A stretch of 64,000 bases of DNA. Source: Utricularia gibba (Eukaryota; Streptophyta; Magnoliopsida; Lamiales; Lentibulariaceae). Position 1 is the first letter of the stretch. Each line of letters starts with the position of its first letter. The notes below the pieces were generated by a model that saw only the letters and a program-made list of their open reading frames with translations, did no database searches and was not told where the DNA came from. The stretch lies in NCBI GenBank assembly GCA_002189035.1, contig CM007990.1, positions 2,294,001-2,358,000 on the forward strand, given 5' to 3'. Shown here one piece after another: positions 33,301-46,700 of the stretch. A program made the translations under genes and the position numbers.

Positions 33301-36300
33301 TGGATTGCAGACCATATGCAGTCTATCATCTTCTCGGTTGCTGTCTTGTGGCTCAGTCTCATAATGGACTTCCTACACCAATTAAAAAAAGAGGGTCGAG
33401 GAAGCCATTCACTGCTTTTTCAGGTGTCTAACTCATCCTAACAATTTTTTCTTGACTGTTTGGTATGTTCTACAAATCCATAATTTTTCCCTTTGGAACT
33501 TCGTCATGGTAACTGCTGCTTGCTGTTTTTGCCATCTAGTCACTTGTTAGGTTCAGTTTTTTGTGTTTTCGTGGTCTCATTTAATTCTTGTTTTTTTTTT
33601 TCCGTTAAATGTGGGTCATGGTAAAATAATGCTTTAGTTGAACATAGGCCGAAATTGAGGGTTCATTTTCCCTTCCAGAACTGCATCCATGGAAGGATCT
33701 ATCAGTGCTTTGCAAAGTTTGCCAAGGGACGCTGGCTGGCTGCACATTGATCTCCGTAAGCACTTGATTGGTTTTATATTTTGGTTCTCTATTTTTGTGT
33801 ATTGTTTCTGTTTTGATATCCTTCGTTGAACCATTCTGTTCATGTTTCCTCTCCCAGAGTCTTGCTCATCTTCAGCTGCATGCAAGCTTCTGTATTTTGA
33901 ATGGGTTATGCAGCTATTTGAGCAACACAGTTTAAGTGATGCTGCTTGGCAGTTTGCACTTGCGGCCCTGGAGCAGGTTGATGAAGCTTTTGAAGCGATG
34001 GATGGCAGCTCAACAGAAAACGTTGACAATTCTGTGATTGCTAAGAAGGGGAAATTATGGGCGAATGTTTTTAAATTTTCTTTGGATCTTAACAAATATC
34101 ATGATGCATACTGCGCAATAATATCAAATCCCGATGAGGAAAGCAAACATATATGCTTGAGGCGTTTTGTCATAGTTCTTTATGATCATGGTGTAATACA
34201 GGTATTTATTCTTATATATTTGTATATACGCGTTATTTTCTTACTAGAAAACATGTTTATTTTATGCAAAAGAAATTGCATGCATAGAACATTCATGATT
34301 ATGGGAGGGAAAAAGGAATAGAATGTATGACAGTATGACAGTGGGAAAACGTAAGTGGAGAGAACTGCACTGACATGAAACGGGAAAATGAATTTACACA
34401 ATTCTATTATATGATTTTCTTATGGCACCCCCTAAGTACTAGAATATGCATTTGCAGTGACAATCACCAAATTTACTATTGCAAACTCCAATTTTATTTT
34501 TTCTTCCCGTGTTTCAATTATTTAAGAAGTGGCTAAAAATACGTATGATTCGATTTTCTCATTTTTGTATTTGCAGATGGTTTGTGATGGTCAGTTGCCA
34601 TTGGTTGGCTTTGATGATAAGGTGGAGCAAGAGCTGGCCCGAAAGGTTTTCTATGATTTACTTGATGACGAGAATGTTGTTTTCTTCCTTACAATCAACA
34701 TATGATGATGATATATTTTCATAACAGGCAGAGCATTCTGATTTATCAACCAAGCCAAATCCCTTTAAACTTCTTTATGCATTTGAGATGCACCGGCATA
34801 ATTGGTGTAGAGCTGCAACCTTTATGTACCTGTATTGCAATCGCTTAAGAGTTGAAGTGGCAGTCAAAAATCATCAAATGAAGTCTTGGTCTCTACAGGA
34901 ACGCTTGAGTGGGTTAGCTGTGACCATTAATGCCCTTCAGCTTGTGCATCCTGCTCATGCTTGGATTGCTGCCCCAGTTAAAGAAGCTTCCGTTGATAAA
35001 GAATCCTATCCCAGTAAAAAGGCCAGAATAGTCAAGCACGAAACATGTAAATAGATGTAGTGTGTTTTCCAATATTTTCCCATTATTTAATGGCATTATT
35101 CCAATTGATTCTATTGCAGCCCCCTTTGATGATCGTCCTCCCCAGAAATGTACATCTTATTTAAATATTGAGAAGCTTGAAGAGGAATTCATGCTGACAT
35201 CAGCGGAGTACTCCCTCAATTTGGCAAATGTTGAATGGAGTTTTCATGGTATGATATTACTATCACTGCTTCCTCTTTCTGTCTTTTTTTCAGATGCTGA
35301 TTGTGGTAATATAAGCTTTTGTTAGCTTAAAACACTGTTGGTATTTTTTGGAATTCATCAGAAGTTTCTCTTAGATTCTTGTTTGCATTCAGTGATGAAT
35401 ATGGAACTCTATTTGGAGCATTTTGGGGATTCTTTCTGAGGTCACTTAGCTTTTTCCTCTACTACAGGAGATGAGAAACCAACAGCTCAGCTTATTGATC
35501 TTTTAGTTGAATCAAATTTGTATGACATGGTTTTTATGGTGATCCTCAAGTTTTGGAATGGGTCTCGTCTTCAAAGGTTGTTTCTTTAGTATGAAAGTTA
35601 CCTCTGATACCTTTGAAGTTTTTATATATCTTAAATGTTCTGATTACTCGCACTATGGCAATTATTCAGTGAGCTTGAAAGAGTCTTTACTGCTTTGGCA
35701 ATGAATTGCTGTGTGAGAAGCCAGGCCCGTATGCTGCCCAGGTGAGTGTTCGATGTACCTTCTTCGTGGCTATTGTCTGATTTAACAGACACCGTGTCTT
35801 GCATTTCTGTGTTCTTTCTGGATTGTAATTTCATCTTCCGTTGTTCCAGCAGGGAAAATCATAAAGTTGGTCATCTTCTGTTGACTGCCTCCAAAGATGA
35901 TGTGTCATCACATAATTTAGCCGATGATGTCACAACACCTGAGCTTTCCGGTGATGGTCCTTGGGAGAGGCTTGAAGTTTATCTTGTTTGTGCTTCTTCT
36001 TAATCCTCTTTAAGATTTCTTCTCTTCAAAGCAGTCTGTTTTACTTGCAGATAAATCTATTTCCAAATTTTTGTAGACTTGTCATCTCCTATTTTTCGGT
36101 GAACTGTGAAAGGGAACAAAAATCAAATTTTAGAGATACATGTTCGATTGCTAGATTTAGACTGCATTTTTTACTTTTGGGGGATTTGGCCAAATTCAGG
36201 GACAACCCTGCCTTAATTATCCTTTGTACTAGAACACTTGTGGTTGTTATACACATTATTTTGTCAGCATAGTAGACTCTTTACTGTGTAAATGCATGGA

Positions 36301-37489
36301 CGGATATCCATTGATTGGGTTCGGCTAATTTTGTAAATGGATATTTCCGGTGTTTCTTATAAAACTTGAAGAAGTTTACACATCGGCACTCTTTGCCAAT
36401 GAAGCCCTTTTCGATCCCTAGCCTTTCGTCAATGCCTCAGTGTACTTTTTAGGGGCCAATGCCTTCTGTATAGTTGTCTTATTTTATCATTGTTTTAAAC
36501 CTATTAGAAACTATTCAAATTTTTGTGATACACTACGTGCTTCATTTGCATGTTGCAGGATAATTACAAGGCTTTCCATCCTGGGTTACCATTAATTGTT
36601 GCTAGAACGCTTCTTTCCTCTGATCCACAAATTAAAATACCAATGTGGCTGCTGCAACATATGGTAAATTTCTCGATGATGAAAGAAGTATAATATAATA
36701 GTTTCCTTTCTATCCCTTTTTATATCAATGCCAGTTATACTTAATGGCAGCATGCCTACATCTTTTCATGTTCATGAACTCACCCTCAATTGTGAGCCTC
36801 CATGTGTCAGACATTTTACTCCGATATTTTCCCAGTAACAAAGTGCTTTTTGAATCTAATATTTGGTGCTTGTGGCAGGTTTATAATAAATGTTCTCTTG
36901 GAATGACTGGAAACCAGTCAGATCCAGCAGCACTGTTTCGACTGCATGTTGAGTATGGGCGATTTACAGAGGCTGTAAAATTACTTACAGAGTATTTGGA
37001 AGGACTATCCTCAATTGTAAGTGGTATTCCTTATTCTTGTATCAATATGGTATTCTTAATCTTCTTGAAACCTAATAGTTGCAGCATTGTATTGATTTTG
37101 TTAGCTGCAACTTTATTCGGATGTGTTTGTGTGGTTATCTGCATCCAAACCTTCTAAGCTTAGGCATGGATTTCATCTTTTGACAACACTCTTGCAAATT
37201 TCTGTAGCAAGCACATGATGTTATCCGTCGCAAGAAGCCATTTTCTGTTTGGTTCCCATACACTAACATCGAACGCCTATGGTGCATGCTCGAAGAATCT
37301 ATCAAATTGGGGCACAGGATTGATGAGTGTGAAAGCTTAAAGAAGTTAGTGGTGAAGGCTCTGCAGAACCATCTCAACCTTGTATGTTGCATAGCCTCTT
37401 TAGCCCAAAACTTCATTGCTTCTTTGTAATGCAGTCTTTTTCTTCAGGTTGACTCGGACGCAGAAGACATAAAACTGGCTCTCAGATAG
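27319..37489 (+). CDS. NUP160: Nucleoporin NUP160 (Y-complex scaffold), 27 exons
   Basis: NUP160 is part of the Nup107-160 (Y) complex that coats both faces of the nuclear pore. In plants it is needed for mRNA export and hormone and cold responses. Exons: 27319-27509, 27782-27914, 28007-28271, 28379-28438, 28976-29130, 29675-29754, 30000-30104, 30188-30285, 30558-30678, 30814-30996, 31346-31538, 31607-32169, 32611-32773, 32880-33154, 33237-33423, 33679-33755, 33858-34201, 34577-34645, 34728-35046, 35120-35248, 35468-35576, 35670-35741, 35850-35985, 36559-36663, 36879-37016, 37208-37381, 37448-37489. The product would be about 1,495 residues, the family's usual size. The N-terminal beta-propeller shows LYAVTISGVAYL and KLLFVLHSDGSFRVWD. 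The helical C-terminus shows KPNPFKLLYAFEMHRHNW, TINALQLVHPAHAWI and PYTNIERLWCMLEESI. Exons 4 and 15 each lack one base to keep frame. The exon 5 donor is GC. Confidence 0.93.
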
Positions 37490-39189
37490 GCATGAAGCAT
37501 CAGGATAGAGCGTTCGTTCTGTCATTAACTGAAGTTGTAGATGGCGAGGTTCGTAAATCATTCACGTCTGAAGACTTGCTGTAGGGCGTGTTTGGTTCGA
37601 AATATGGTATGAAATGGCATTTTGTTTTATTTGAGATATGTAGTCAGTATGAGATATTCGATTGTATCTAAAAAATTGCAATGGGATTTATGTATTTATA
37701 TCTGGAAAACCTAGGATATATCTCATTCTAATCTTCAAAAAAAACAGGTGGGGTTTAGTGCTTTTTATAGTTAATCTTCAATTCTTTTCTTTTTTATTTA
37801 AGATTGTTTATACATCAACTTGTATGATATTTATCTTAACTGCAGTTGTGTTGTATAATGCTACAAAATTTTATATTGTATTTTTCTTTTTTTTTGTTTT
37901 ATAAAATTGATATAATTGATTGTTCTAATATTTGTTGCTGTAGTTTGTTTTTTTTTTTTTTTTGTTGTATTTTGCTGCTTTTGGAACGAATTTTCTGAAA
38001 AAATTATATCTACATTGTTGCAAAATTTTTGGCTATATTTTGCTATGCTTCGTTCCTGAATTTTGCTGCTGTTTCGCTATTTGTTGCTGTTAGTTTGCCG
38101 TTAAAATTTATATACCAGCAGCTCTTGTTGTTTGGTTTCAAATATTTCATGTCCGATCTTATCTTCATAATAATTTCTTTTTTGTCTGATACATTCCTAG
38201 ACGGTTGATAGGAGTAAAAAAAAAAAAAAAAAAAAAAAAAACAGCAAAATGGACAAAGCGTTCATGGGTTTCAAAGGGATTTAGAACGACGGATCTACTG
38301 ATAGAAACGAACAAGGAAGAGAAAAATATTTTAATGAAATGTGATAAATAAAATGTGAAATCTGTAATTTTTTAATAAGAATTAATTGTAATTAAGTTTA
38401 ATGAGTTGGTAACATCAGACAGGATTACTAACCGGAAAAATAGAGAAAATTGAGAATAATTAGAAGAAAGGTTTTCATTAGAACTTGAAATAAAGATGAT
38501 TAAGGTTTGGTTTTACTTACAAAATAACAATAACTTTATATAGAAATGTTTTTTTACTCCAATGCTCTTTTATATTAAAATATTGATTCTTGAATTCTTT
38601 TTTTTTCCTTTTGTTTCATATTCTGATCAAATCATCTGTAATAATGATATATTCCTTTTGGTTTGGAGTGAAGAGTTTGGAAAAACCTTTGAAGCATGAG
38701 TAATAGGGGTATGGTCCTTTGATCAAGCCCTTGCTTGCTTGTGTTCTATTGCCTCTCTCTTTCATCATGAAGAAGAACGTATGCTTTTGTTTGCTTCTCT
38801 CATCACCAAGTTCGCACAACATCTCAAAGTGAACTTAGACAAACACATCCCTCAAATAAATAATCGCTTCTGTTCTTTAAATTTAAATGATCTATTTTCC
38901 AGCAGTTACTTGAAGTAGATGGAAAAACCATTTTTGTGCAAATGGATATCAAGAGTATCATTATTTTTATACCTCCAACAATTGTCAACCCGCTAAAATG
39001 TGCAAGCACTCAAGAAGTGAGGTATGATGTAGATGTTTGAAATAGCTATGATATGGTATGAATAAAAATGTATGCAAGGAAGGCTTTGTATTGGTGTTTT
39101 TTGAAATGATTAATTTACAAACTTTGTACATGTATATATACAACATCAAAATAGAGACGTTGAAGAAGACTGTTGCCTATTCCTAAGAC
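37490..39189. other. NUP160 3' region and AT-rich spacer
   Basis: Contains the NUP160 3' UTR and AT-rich sequence with long homopolymers, including 26 adenines at 38,216-38,241 and a T-run near 37,948. A transposon-end-like GGGCGTGTTTGGTTCG lies near 37,588 without a mate. No gene seen. Confidence 0.5.
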
Positions 39190-39290
39190 TAGCTATTGTA
39201 TAGGTCTTTCATGTTATTCAACATAGCTATTGTATAGGTCTTTCATATTATTCAACATAGCTATTGTATAGGTCTTTCATGTTATTCTTC
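39190..39290. repeat. Three-copy 34-bp tandem repeat
   Basis: The unit tagctattgtataggtctt... (34 bp) starts at 39,190, 39,224 and 39,258, with one or two differences between copies. Confidence 0.9.
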
Positions 39291-42200
39291 CTTTCTTCCT
39301 TCATAATTTCTCATGTTGATTGGATTGGGCTCAGTTGTTTGGGCTTTCTTGATTTTTGATGCATCTTGCAGAATTAGGGTTCAGAATTATAAGACCCAGA
39401 CCTTTTATTCTCTCATTCCACTTTTCCTTGCTGAGATTTTGGTGCTCCTACTGCTGTAGAAAGTCTTGATGCTACAGATTTACCTTACTTGCATCTTCAT
39501 CTTCCAGCAAAATGCACCACAAGGCATTCCATTGAGCAATGTCCCATCCAACTTGACCAAACATACTCTTCTCTTAGCTATCTAAAACCTTCATGATCAA
39601 GTTTACTTACTCTCCAATAGATTGGGATCTCACATTTTGGTCTATCCCATAACCTAGGTAACGTCTGTCGTACTTGATAATGAGGACATTCTCAAATTAA
39701 GCATGAGATGGGAATTTTTTTTTTTTTTTGTTATTTTTCATAAGAATTTTTTGAGCATTAAGACCTTTGTGAGTTAAAGATGTAAATTACTTCTAAGAAG
39801 TAGAACTTAGAAGTTATAAATAACTCAAAGATACTTCTCAAATTCAATATATCTTGTAAGAATTAGAATTACTTGAGAAGTTATAAATAAGAAGTAGAAT
39901 ATTTTTAATTCTGATTTATTTTTCATTTTACTTTTTTTGAGAAGTAGAAGTTAAAAAAAGTAAGTTAGAATATGCTCAAAATATTGCGAGATTCTCTAGT
40001 TCAAGTGTTATTCAGGTTTTCTTATTTGCGAATAGTAGGTTTTCAAGACTTCCTTCCTTCTAATTCTTTCTTAAACTTTGCTAGAATTCACATTCGAAAA
40101 AACATAGTTTGTTCCAACTTCATGTTAGAACTTCCCTTCGTCTTCTCAAACCACTAGAAAAAGCATCTCCTTGGTCAAAAATCTGTTCCTCCCCTTAGCT
40201 ACTACTAGCTAGCCTCTAGCTGACCTAGCTTGCCTCGTTGCTTGTTTTTCCTTTGGAGCTTCCCTCTAGAATCGATCTTCCTTTGCATTTTGATTTTTTT
40301 TCGTTTATTCCTATTGTCAAATCATGCTAGTTTATTCTTCATCATAACATTCATAGTTGTTAGTATCCTGCTTTTTTAATTTAGTAGATTTCTTCTTTTC
40401 TAACTCTTGTTCAAAAAATATCTTAATAAAAATAATTAAATAATATGAATTGACCCAAATAGGCTTGACTTACTCAAACCCAATTTCAAATAAAATTTTT
40501 ACCCCTAAACATAATTGTATACATAATTTTAAGCCCACTTCAACATTGGATAAAATAAAATGCACAATTACATGTTTTTTTAGTAATCTAAATAATACAT
40601 TTTTAAGTTAGAAATGATGAAAGTCAAATGTAAAAATTTCCAATAAATGCACAACATCAGCAACAACAACTGATGGGACGAGGTGTTTGTTGGTCGCATC
40701 CACATCACAAGGGGATAATCGTGAATGTATTAAATGATTACCTCAAATAGCATTCGTTGCTTCAATGATGTTGTTCTTTTCTCCACCTAATAAATGATGG
40801 ACATGCACATTCCAAGACAAAATATAGAACTAGAATTCTTGTAATATCAATATAAAAGGGTGTCTTGGAAGCTTATTAGAGAGATTTAACAAGACACCAC
40901 AAGGTATCTCTCTTACTTTGAAGAAGAGGGTAGATACTCTAAAAAAAATGTGTAGGGTCATGTGATTTGGGCAAGACATCTCCACCAACCTATCAACGAC
41001 ATCCTAGTAGCAATGTGCAAAGACAGAGTGAAAAGCTACCATTAAGATCATACTTGTGAACACTTTTGAGGAGATCAAAGTGTTCAAGTGATAGAAAACT
41101 TGTCAAGTTCCAAGGAGAAGCTCATATTTTGAGGTCATGATTGTCTACTCAAAGTCGGGCATGAAAGTTTCAAAGGTTGTATTGAACCGCCAATCATAAT
41201 AGTGATGAATGTGGCTTGTCTTATCAATTTAAAGTAACTTCTAGAGCATGGACAATCCCTAGGATGATAAGGGCATTTCAAGGAGCCAAAGAGAGAAATG
41301 ATGACCAACTATCTCTATGAATCCTAACAAATAGGGTACCCAACACGGAGCACCCTAAGGAAAGGAAGTAACTCAAGGGCGAAAACCCATTATCAATATA
41401 ACTTATTTGTAAACCACCCTATCATAGAGAGGTCATTCTGGTGAAGTGAGTTAAAGTAGTATGAGCTATTCCTTCCTCCTTGGTTTAAATATTTTGTATA
41501 TCGTAGTATATGCTAATGTGATTTTATTATTTCATGACTATGACCACAAATCATATGTACAAGCTAAATGGGGCCATGATAATGTTGACAAAGAACTTGC
41601 TTGATAAGTAAGAAAGCAAATAAAATATTTAGATGAAGAATAAATGTTGAAAACTCAAATAAAAGTATAGAAGGATTCTATTTTTCATCCACACACTTCT
41701 TGGGAACGCTGTTGGTGTCTAAACTTGTAAAAATGCTCAAAGGGGGATGAGGACATGGTTGGTTCATTAGAGGAGATGGCAAGAGATTTGTCAGAAATTG
41801 ACCTCTCGATGATAGGTTTCCCATAAGTCTAATCCTTTGCATCATACTCTTCAAGCATTGGTGTTGATGGATCTTTGTACTATTGAACAGTCTCATAGCT
41901 ATAATGTTTTTCAAGGCCACCTAAGCTATGTTTTGAGCTATCTCAACAATCTCTTGGAGGAATCCAGGGCTATCAATGGGAGAGAAGACAAGGGGTGGAA
42001 ACTCCCACCTTGCATCAAATAAAGCTGCCCCAACTTTTTAACATCAAGACTAATAGTTATTTAAAAATTCTTATCAAGGAAGAAGCCAAGGAAGATCAAG
42101 AAATACACTACTATTTGGCTTCATCTAGACTATCATAGGTAGCCTTCAGCTACTCAATTTATTTTCATAATTACTATTCCTGCCTTTTACTTGTTTCCAA

Positions 42201-43130
42201 TGGAAAAGACCTAGTTATCCCTTTCTTTAACCTTGCCAATACTTGAATTCTGTACACCTTGAGAAGGTAATCTAAATATAGGTTTTTACATTCAGGACAC
42301 ATAATAGACATTAAAATTAATCAATGACGATGAAAAATCAGCATGGGAATTATCTTTGAAGGAAGATTGTAAATTGCGTAAGGCCTTACTAAATAGTTAT
42401 TCTTCTTCTTCTGAAAATGAAGCATGTGCATGTTGAGATATAATGCCTTCATGACTACAAAATGAAGTAAAATACATAAACTCTAACAAAAACTAATATT
42501 ATGAATAAGATCATTTCTTAATACTCTCTCTATCCTTTGCTTTTGAACATTTCCAATCTAAAAGGATGTACATAATTTTCATTTTGTGTTCACAAAGGCA
42601 TTATATGTTAACATGCACATACTTCATTTTCAAATAGAAGTTTTGCTTTTAATACAGGTACTACCCAAGGTTCTGCACTTGTGCGCCATCCCAAAAGAAA
42701 AAATTCGCCATTTCATTTGCAAACAGCAGATAAAAAATATGAGTAATAATTGTCACTTGAATGTACTTACTAGGATTTTGTAATGATTCTTTCACATTCA
42801 ATTGAGCCAAGAACTTTGTGGAAGTATCTATGAATTGTTTGTTTCACAAATTTGAAGTCATGTGATTGAATACATTTCTTATGATAAGCAAATATATCTT
42901 AAAATAATTGATACATGTCTTATGAAATACTTACATACTTAAAGTTTCCAAGACCTCAATTGTGCTTAAACAAAGTTACTATCTTCAACATAACTTTCAA
43001 GCATTTTATCATGGATGACAATCAATTATGGAATACTTTTTTTATTTTTCAGCTCATCTCGTTCAACATAATATATGCTGTTATAAACATACCAATTGTC
43101 AGACGATACACAATGAAATGCATTAGAAAA
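39291..43130. other. Intergenic, no gene recognised
   Basis: AT-rich, with short open frames lacking any family signature. Stretches such as 40,600-42,050 are less AT-rich and could be decayed transposon sequence, but nothing identifiable remains. Confidence 0.45.
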
Positions 43131-43255
43131 AGATTCACCAACATCATATCCACTTCCATGTTCATCAAAATAACAAACGAAACAAAAACATTAAGTAAAA
43201 TGTATACATTAAGAAAAAGATTCATCAACACCATATCCACTTCCATATTCATCAA
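43131..43255. repeat. ~50-bp direct repeat, two copies
   Basis: 'attagaaaaagattcaccaac...' at about 43,131-43,182 is repeated as 'attaagaaaaagattcatcaac...' at 43,207-43,256, about 76 bp apart, with few mismatches. Confidence 0.75.
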
Positions 43256-43715
43256 ACACAGACAAGCATTAATATAAAAAATTAATTTTCTGAAAACAAG
43301 TTAAGTATACTAATTTAGAACCTATTGAAACCAATAATCATAAGAGTAGTAGTTGGAAATATGCAATGAAAGTGTCTGAAATTTCCAATGAAATACAAGG
43401 AGAAGTGCCGTATATCTTCATTTTTTATATGACGACAAAAGCCACAAAAATTTTGTCCAAATCTATTGTCACAAAGATTAGTGAAGAAAAAGAGCGCGAC
43501 AGCCAAATTTCAAACGAAACGAATGAATAAAACTTATTAGAAATATTACAGGAAGGATATTTTGGACAATTCATATTTTTTATTAATCATATATCATAAA
43601 TTTACTAAATATTTTATATTACCAACTATCAAACAATGCGTGAGTTCATGATTCAGTCCCTCCAGGCCAGTCGAGCTGCCTCCTTGCTTTGTCGCTTTTT
43701 CTAGGTGTTAGGGCA
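43256..43715 (+). promoter_or_regulatory. Upstream region and 5' UTR of NUP93
   Basis: AT-rich until about 43,650, then a GC-richer leader of about 60 bp into the start codon. No distinct promoter element can be assigned. Confidence 0.35.
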
Positions 43716-46700
43716 ATGGCGGGTGATGCGGATGTGAGTGGGTGGACCGACCTCCTCCATTCCTCGTCAAAACTTATCGAACAGGCGGCGCCGTCAGCGC
43801 AGTTTCCGCCGCTTCAGGTCGTAATTTTACCGTTAACTTCAGGATGCGTTGTGCTTGTTGTAGATAGAATGAATAAAGGGTAAAATAACAGTTCACTATA
43901 TCTTTTCACTTTTTTTTTAAGCAGCGGAATTTGGATCAGTTGGAGTCGTTGTCCAAGAAGTTGAAGGCTAAAACCCTTAGGGCTGAAGCCCCCTCACAGT
44001 CAATCGCTGCTACAAGGTAATTATCATTTTCTTTGGCTACTGATGATATCTTATCGAGTTGGAGCGCTTTGTGTTGATTCGTATATTTGGTTGGATAATT
44101 GAAGTCTGCCCTTCCAGTTTAAAAAATGTATGCAAGGCCATTGAGTTCTGTGAATATGTTCTGTGAATATGTTCTCGCTTTGTGCCTTATATGATACCTG
44201 TTTACTGCAGACTACTTGCTAGAGAAGGACTAAATGCAGAGCGGCTTGCCCGAGATCTCAAGTCTTTTGAATTAAAGGTAAAATCAGTGCTTCCTTTTTC
44301 CTCTTCTCTGGTGTAGTTTTGTTCCTATCCTCCATTTGTTGTAATGCAATCTGAACTTTTTTGGCTTGCTCTTATCCTACATCTTTTTTTATTTTTTGGT
44401 AAAAGACGACATTTGAGGATGTCTTCCCCCCTGAGGCAACGACTGTTGAAGAGTATCTTCAACAGGTAGGCTAATTTCTTTGATTCTGTGAAAATTTAAA
44501 CATTTACCTTTATCGGAAGTAACTTCTGCGTTTACCATTTTATTTTTCATGTTTCCTGATGTGCATGATTTATCGGACATCAGGTACATGAAATGACTAT
44601 TCTCTCATCTATTCAAGAGGCTCAGAAGGGTAATCTCAAAAGCTTTAACGATTATGTGATATCAGTTTTGCAGGTAATTATCTTTACACTGTTGCTTACT
44701 TGCTCTCGCATTCTTAGTCAATTTTCCACGTGGTCCTCCTCTCATTTGTACTTTCAATTTGTAGGAAGACTGGAAAAAGGAGAGAAGGGATTTCCTTGAG
44801 AGCCTGAGTCGAATTTCTACACTTCCTAGAACTGATAAGCAAGATTCTGCCAGTGGGACTGGCTATCGTTCTCAGTTAATTCCTATTAGTTCAAGTTCTC
44901 AGCTCTATTGTGATACATCTGGTTCGGAGCCTAAGCGTTTAACTAGTAAGCCTGTGATTGAACAAAAGGCAGCAGCATATGCAGAGGTCGTGAAGAATCT
45001 CAATGCTGCCAGGGAGCGTGGCTTGCCGTTTAAGGTACAAATCTAATAGTTTATTTCATGTTACCCTATGCACAATTCAGTATACGAATTATTTGAAGCA
45101 AATTTCTTTTCCAAACATATGTGTGCTAGGTAACTTTTTCTGAGATTAACTAATTTCTGTGCTTTTTGCATTTTCATCTTAATGCTAATCTATTCTATAC
45201 TTTCTCCATTTTCTCTCAGCCAGCGGCATCTTTCAAAAATGCTTATGAAAGTTTGAAGGTTGAGCCTTCTGGCCAAAAAATGGTTGGCATGCTTAAAATA
45301 TGGCACCTAGTAATGGTATGGGGCACTTGCAGTTTCTTCTGTACGGATATTCAGATATTTTCTTGTGTCTGATATTAAAATAAGGCCATATTATCTTTAT
45401 TTTTGTTTTAGAGTTTAATGGGTGAAGATTCAGCTATTCAAAATATTGCTTCCAAAAGAACATCTTTGCTGATGGGAGCTCGTCGGCATCTTCAATGGGG
45501 ACATGAAAGGTACATCATGGATGTAATTCAGAGCCATCCTTCTCAGGTATATCCCTTTTTGCATTTCGTAGTTCTGGTCATTGCCTTTCGTATATCCTCA
45601 AGTTACATTTTGTTTCCATAAGCCATTGTATGATTGATCTTCCTAGCATTTTTTTTATTGATTCCTTAATTGCAATGTATCTTCATTTTTGATAGGCTGC
45701 TCTTGGAGGCGGTGTTGGGAATCTGCAAAGAATACGAGCATTTCTTCGGGTATGTCTGACTAATTTGTATTGTAGTTGGCATTCAGATTTCCTTTCTTGT
45801 GGTAAAATTATCCTTATTGATTGTTGATAAGTATGCATCCTATGTTTTGCAGATACGTCTACGAGATTATGGTGTTCTTGATTTTGATTCTGGTGATACT
45901 TTTCGGCAGCCACCTGTGGATACAACATGGCAGCAGGTGCTGTATTCCTTCTCTGATGTATCATATGAATTGTTAGTTTAAGTCAAGCATGTGTATTAGC
46001 TTTTCCTGAAGTTCTAGTATGGAAATTGGAATTACTCGTATTCACTTTCTACATCTAAAAGATTGAAATATTTTTCACAGATATATTTCTGCCTGAGGAC
46101 TGGATATTATGACGATGCTAGAGAAGTTTCTCAGACATCTCGTGTGTCACAGCAGTTCACCCCTTTGGTAAGATCATCCTCTTATTTTTAACAGGTCATA
46201 CTTTTCTGGATTTAATCTGATATGTTTTTTTGTTTATTAGCTTGCTGAATGGATTACTACTGGAGGCATGGTCTCAGCAGAAACTGCAGCTGCTGCCTCT
46301 GAAGAATGTGAGAAAATCCTGCGTATGGTAGACAGGGTAGGCAGAGCTTCATATGACAAGCAAAAATTACTCTTGCATGCCATAATATCTGGTTCCAAAA
46401 AGCTGATAGACCGATTGCTGAGAGAACTGCCTACTGTCTTTAATACAATTGAAGATTTCTTATGGTTCATGTTGTCTGCATGTCGAGACTTGTCTACTGG
46501 TCCTTCTAGCAGTATGCAGGCTGGATGGTCACCCTACAGGTTGGAGGATTTGCAAGCATATTTGAACAAGTTTGAACCATCACATTACACAAGGAATGGA
46601 AAAGACCCTTTGGTTTATGCATATGTTCTGCTTTTGAGCATCCAGCTGCTGCCTGCCATTGTACATCTGTCGAAGGATATCGGGGAGGATGGGCATGGTG

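Noticed and set aside
37588-37605. GGGCGTGTTTGGTTCG just after NUP160, like a Harbinger or MITE end
   Set aside because: No inverted partner with a matching target duplication could be found within about 1 kb; a lone motif is not enough to call an element.
41678-42022. Overlapping open frames on both strands in the NUP160-NUP93 spacer
   Set aside because: Short, no start context, no family motif and no splice pattern; a decayed element is possible but cannot be named.
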